This document shows, piece by piece, positions 55,901 to 61,900 of a stretch of DNA of 64,000 nt. A program made the position numbers and the translations under genes. Numbering within the stretch: position 1 is the stretch's first letter; every line of letters begins with the position of its first letter. Under the pieces are notes generated by a model. The model worked only from the letters and a program-made list of their open reading frames with translations. It was not told the DNA's origin and did no database searches. This DNA comes from Motilimonas eburnea (GTDB lineage: Bacteria; Pseudomonadota; Gammaproteobacteria; Enterobacterales; CBDFNC01): positions 1-64,000 of the forward strand of contig NZ_JAIMJB010000016.1 in assembly GCF_021295345.1 (NCBI RefSeq). The letters run 5' to 3'.

Positions 55901-58900
55901 CTCAGTTGCACGGGCAGTTAATATGAGATCTTGGCCAGCTTGACCTAAAGGAACATCAAGTAAAAACTCAAACGGTGCAACCAGATCCGTCAAGGTTTGG
56001 GGGCCATTGACTAACCCTTCAATGTCCAGTGCAACACTGTCGATAGCAACATCATCCACCGCCGAAACTTGAATATGAAGCTTCTCGCCTTCGGTGAGTT
56101 GATGGCCGTTTAATGGCGCGGCAATTTTCACCACTGGCGGCTGATCCGCTACGATCTCTAAGGTAAAGGTTTCACTAACAGAGTGCTTATCAAGATCGCC
56201 ATACTTGTCACCATAGGTATCGATAGCAGACAAGGTGACCGTCATTTGATTGTTTTCAGGATCAAGGGCTGGCACATCAAGCTTGAACGAATAGGGTGAA
56301 TTGACTAGCTTTTGGGTCTTAATTTCAGTGCCATCTGCCATCACTGCCTGCATATTGACGTAAGCGACGCCCACGTCATCAGCGGCATTCACGTGAATAA
56401 ATACAGGATTATTGGCTACCACAGTCGACCCCGGTAAGGGCTCTCTCACATCAATCACAGGGCGCTCATCGGGACGAACCGTGTATTTTCGCGTAATCGA
56501 TTGTGAGCTAGACGTGTCAAATGCCGTGACTTTAACCCAAGCGTCCGCACGTAAAATATGGTCTACATTAATTCCTGGGAAATAAGCATATATTTCATTT
56601 AAGGTAGGAACATGGATCTTTTGCTTATAAACCTTAGTATCTATGCCCTCTGTGGTCAGTGGATTGAAATCCATGGCCTCAATGTCACGAATGGCAGTTA
56701 ACGGCTGATAATCTGAAGTCAGGTATTGACCATCGCGAGTTAAAATGCCGAATGCGGTGTAAGTGTGTAACGATTCAACTTTAACGTTGTCCACACCAGA
56801 AAAAGCCAAGGTGAAATCAGATGCCTCAGTTGGACCGTAGCTAATTTCAGGGCCATTGACTAAAGCGACTGGGGCAATTTCATCGGCAACCACATTAATA
56901 GCTATCTTGTGGTCATTCGCATAGCCATCGGAGTCGATAACTTTAATGACTAAATCAGCTTGCTCTATGTTGCGCATCAAGCCAGCTGGCACTGCAAATG
57001 TAAACTTACCACTGATGGCATAAGGACTTGACGGTTTACCATATTGCTCAGCGATTTGTTGTGAATACAACTGTTCAAAGCTGTCGTAAATAGCAGCAAA
57101 GCCGGTGGCAAATTCAGGTGAAGCGAGTAATTGGGGATCTAGGGTAAATTCTGCATCGGTGATCTTTTGACCCGCAAGCCAAATTTCAAAGCCTGCGTCA
57201 CCAGAAAAGGCAGAGGTTAACTGGCGATCATCAGCGGCGACAAAGGTCCCTTGTAAACGGATCGCGCCAGCAACAATGGCCTGCCCATCGGCAGGAGAAG
57301 TAATGCGGACTTCAGGTCGAATATTGGTCACCGAATGCACGATAAAGCGCTGTGTCGCAACATGGCCATAGCTGTCGGTCAGTTCAACTTCATATTCAAC
57401 CGAGTCCCCACCGATAAACTGAATTTCAGCAGCCACTTTGTCTTCTAGCAACGGCATTTCAAAGCACTGATATTGATAGGCTTTATTGAACACTTGCGTT
57501 CGACTACTGCCATCAGAGGCAAGTTGATAGATGCTTAAATCCGCTAAGCCCGCGTCATCATTAAGCTGTAAATCCAATTTAAAGGTTTCGCCATTACGCA
57601 ACCAGAACTCACCATAATTAATTCGGCTAACGTCGGTAATGACCTTTTGATATTGCCCATTAACCCGATACGAGCTAAACGCCTTGGTCGCTAATACCGG
57701 TGGCTGATTTTGGCTAACAGGGAAAGACAGTGTTTGTCCTTGCTGATTACCGGCATCATCTTGAGCAACGAGGTTGATGCTTAACTGGCCCGCCGTAACC
57801 GACTTAGGAACCTGATAAGTGATCTCATGCTGGTTACGATCAAAACTTAAATACCAATCTTTTTTGCTGTTGTTGTTTTCTAGCAAGCTAACATGGCTGA
57901 TACGCGCATTGTCCGTCATCGCCAGGTCGATTTTCAGCTTTTGAGTTGGCACAACCGCAATCCCACCCGCGGGCGACAAGACATCTAGTTCAGGCGCTTG
58001 CGTGTCGGCGAGCAACATTTTTTGTTGGTATGGAGTGAGGGGTAATGCCGCTCGATTGTTTGAGCCAGCATCAATGGCGTGGCTAATTTGGGTAAAGCTG
58101 TCACCTTGGCTCGCAACGGGTGCCACGCGCATGAAGTTTTGACTTTGACCGTCTTTGGTATAGGTAAACAGCGAACCTGCTTGCAACCAACCTTGACGGC
58201 TATTCTGCTGTTTTATGAGAGTGATGAATTGGAACTCGGGATTCAACCCTTGGCGCTGACCATTGTAGTAGTAAGCTTTTACATCGCGGGCACTGGTGTT
58301 GTAAATCTCAAAGCCAGTAAAGGTACTGGGCAGACCATCAGAGCTGATGATCTTAACATCAAGTTGAGCAATTTCATGGCTGAGATATTGCGCGAGGTTT
58401 AGCTCAGTCACTTGCTCGGTGGTAATCACCTCTGGGGCTTCACCACAAACATAATTAGGATATAAAGTAAGTTGGTAAGCCACTTTTAACGGCTTATTGC
58501 TATACCAGCTTAGGGTTTTGAGCTGGCTTGGTCTGGCCATTTGGGTCAAACGCTGTGAGTCCAGCTTCATGTATGCTTGGCCATTTAACCTAAGCTCACC
58601 TTGCCAACCGTTAGCCTCAGGGAAATCAAAACTGATGTTGGGTAATAACTTCCCGTCTTGACTGTAACTTTGCCCCAAGGGATTTCGTTTTGTGTCTACA
58701 AACAGGCTTGAAGACAAATGCAGTGCCGAGATAGGCTCTTCTTCATCCACAAAGTCATCATTCACTTGTAAAGCCGCATAATAGGCTTGGCCTTTAAGGA
58801 GATCCGTGTTGACAGATTCACGTACCAAGGTTAACTGTGGCAATTGATCTTGAGTCAATTTAACAATGTGCTCACTGGTGGTTTTATTGCCGGCTTGGTC

Positions 58901-61900
58901 AATGGCTTCAAAATCCAATCTCACCACACTGCCTTGCTCTGGCACTGGCGACAGTGCCGCTAAGTCAAGCGCTTCATCTAGGCTAACGGAATTAACATCC
59001 AATCCTGTTCCCGACTTAATTAGGTGCTTGGCTTGTTTCTCTGTGGTTAACCAAATTTGATAACTCGCCAGTGATAAATTGTCGCTAATGAGCACATCTA
59101 ACTGAGCTTTTTGCCCTTCCACTAACTGAGTATCTGGACTATTTACCGCGATACTTGGCGCCTTGTCATCTGCCAGCACATTAACTTTAATGCTTTCAAA
59201 GCGCGTCACATTAACGCCTTTATCAGCGACTTCAACCACTAAGGTAAAGGTGTTACCCGCAAGCTGATACTGCTTAGGAATGGTGAGCTGACCGCTAAAT
59301 TCGGTTCTAAAGCGGCTGCTAACAACCACCGCCCCTAAAGAGCCAGGATTCGCGACTTTGACCTCTTCAACACTGTCATTACGTCTTAGGTTAGTAACAG
59401 GAAAATCGACCGATTGACCTTGTTCATCCACCAAGCTAAAGCGAACGCTGTCGACATAATTTTCATCAAAGGCTAATCCCTTAACCCTAAAGCTTTGGCC
59501 TGGATAAAGCGACACATCGGTATTTGGTTGCGCCAAATTCAATATCGGCGCCTTAGTATCATCGACCACATCTAACTCAACGACAGCTTCACCGACTTGC
59601 CCTCTCCCATCGGTGGCTCGAACCAAGATTTGAGTTTGCTCAGCTTTCGTCGGCACGCGGGTGGAACCGCTTAGGTACTCACCAGACGCCAATACGTCAC
59701 CGGTAAAGGCCTTGATTAGGGTTTCTTTGCCATTTTCTTGCAGTAAAAATTCGACCTTGGCAAGACGGCGATCATCCGTTGCCAGCGCATGAATGTTGAG
59801 CAACTCACCTTCAACGACGCGACTTCCTGCTGCTGGTGAGCGCACACTGACTTGCGGAGAGAGATCTTGGATAACGTCGTAGTGCCACGCATTTTCTTCG
59901 CTGATGTTGCCCACGATATCAGTTGCCTTAACCGCAACCCGCACCTTACCACCTTGCCAATCATTTGGGATGGCAATATTGACTGTCCCCTGCCAAGTTC
60001 TCGCCTTATCGGCAATGTCAATTTCACGGACAATAGGATCACTTAATCCTTGATAGCTTAGGCTTAACACAACAGAGCGCAAACCACTATCATCGTTCGC
60101 TTTGACCTTAAAGCTGGCATCTTCGCCAGCATAAAGCGGCAATTGGCTACTTGGCGATTGAATAGCAACGGCTGGCGCATTCGCATCGGCGACAATAGGT
60201 AAGCGGACTTGAGAAGAAGCCGAAACTTGCCCCTTGTCATCCCAAACGCGAGCAGTAAAGATCAGCTCATCACCCGCATCAACGCCCGTTAACTGCTCTA
60301 ATTTAATGGCAAATTGCGTGATTAAGTTAGCGCTTGGCACTAAGCCTGATGCCACATCTTGTTGCCATGTTGAGAGTGCCTCGGCCCCTTTTTGCGCCGT
60401 TAACTCTACCTTTTGAACTTGACGATCATCACGGGCCACCAAACTCACACTGACCTGCTCACTTAAAAATGCGTTAGGTTTACTTATGCCTAGCTCGACT
60501 AATTCAGGTGCTAAATCAGGATAAACTGCAATGGCTGCGCTTAAGGTCGAGCTGTTACCAGCATCATCACTCACCTTAATGGTGACTGGATATAAATCAT
60601 AACCTTGACCGCTGGTATCACTAAATGCAGGCGCGTTGACAAGCTGTAACACAGAGAAAGCGTTAATGCTGCCTGGAAGTTGCTGTAACTTGATATATTC
60701 GCCAGCCAGCGGTTGTGAAGTATCTTGAGTTAAGATCAAGCCGGTTCCAGGTAAGTGACGGATCCCCGTTATTTCAACGCTTTTTGCGGCAACATCATCA
60801 AAGCCTGTGATCTTAAATGCAAAACTTGAAGACTCTAATACCGCTGCAGCGTCTTGGCCCGCCAAGACACGGTCAAATGCGGGCGCCGCTAAATTAACCA
60901 CGGGCGGTGTTTTGTCTTGTCCAACCGTGATCGTCACCACTTGGCTCGTGGCTTCAAGGCCTTCACCATCGATCGCCACCGCTTTAATTTGATAATTCGT
61001 AGCTTGTTGTAATTCAGGCGTTTGATAAGAAACGGCAAACGGCGCTTTATGATCTGCGCCGACTAACTGTTCATTCACGTAAAAATTGACTTGCTTAACG
61101 CTCACATCATCACTGGCATTGGCGCGTAATTCGATATTATTTCCCGCTACCCAATGACTCCCTTCAACCGGGTGACTCAAGGCCACGCTTGGCGGCTGAT
61201 TCTCAACAACATAAACCTCAATCGATTCAGATAATTGTAGCTCTTGATGGTTATCTGTTATGGCCAGTTGTAATTTAACCTTCTCACCCAACCAATTTGG
61301 CTTTGCTTCTATCGCAAACTGAACATCTTTATTGGCAAACACATATGCGCCTTGCTCATGCAACCAATTTGGCTCAAGAAGTTCTGTACTTTCAATCACT
61401 TCACCATTTGCCGTTAACACCACTTTAGAACCGGCATACAAGGTATCATCGGCGATCGAGGCAATGAATTGGACTTGCTGCCCTACGGTCCAGTTGTCAC
61501 CCGTACTGGGTTGCTTGATGGTAACGCTTGGCTTTTTGTTTTCAACAATCCGAATTAGCCGTGCAGGTACTTCGGCAACGGCACCATTGTGGGCATAAAT
61601 AATGGCAGAATAGCTCTGGCTAGTTTCAGCTAATGCACTGTTTTTAGTGCGTATATCGGCTTGCCATAATTCATACAAGCTCTCGCTTTGATCATGCTGA
61701 TTGGGGCGGCGCTCAAACACAGGAAAATCAATCTTGGCCACTTGCATCCCATCTGCGAGCACCTCAACGCGGCTGATACCACTGCTTGATTTAAGGGCTG
61801 GCGATTTGATGTCACCAAGTAACGAGCTAATACGAAAACGGAAATAGCTCGACTCCACCACAGTTTGACTGTTCACAGGAAATTCAACTTTATAGTCAGG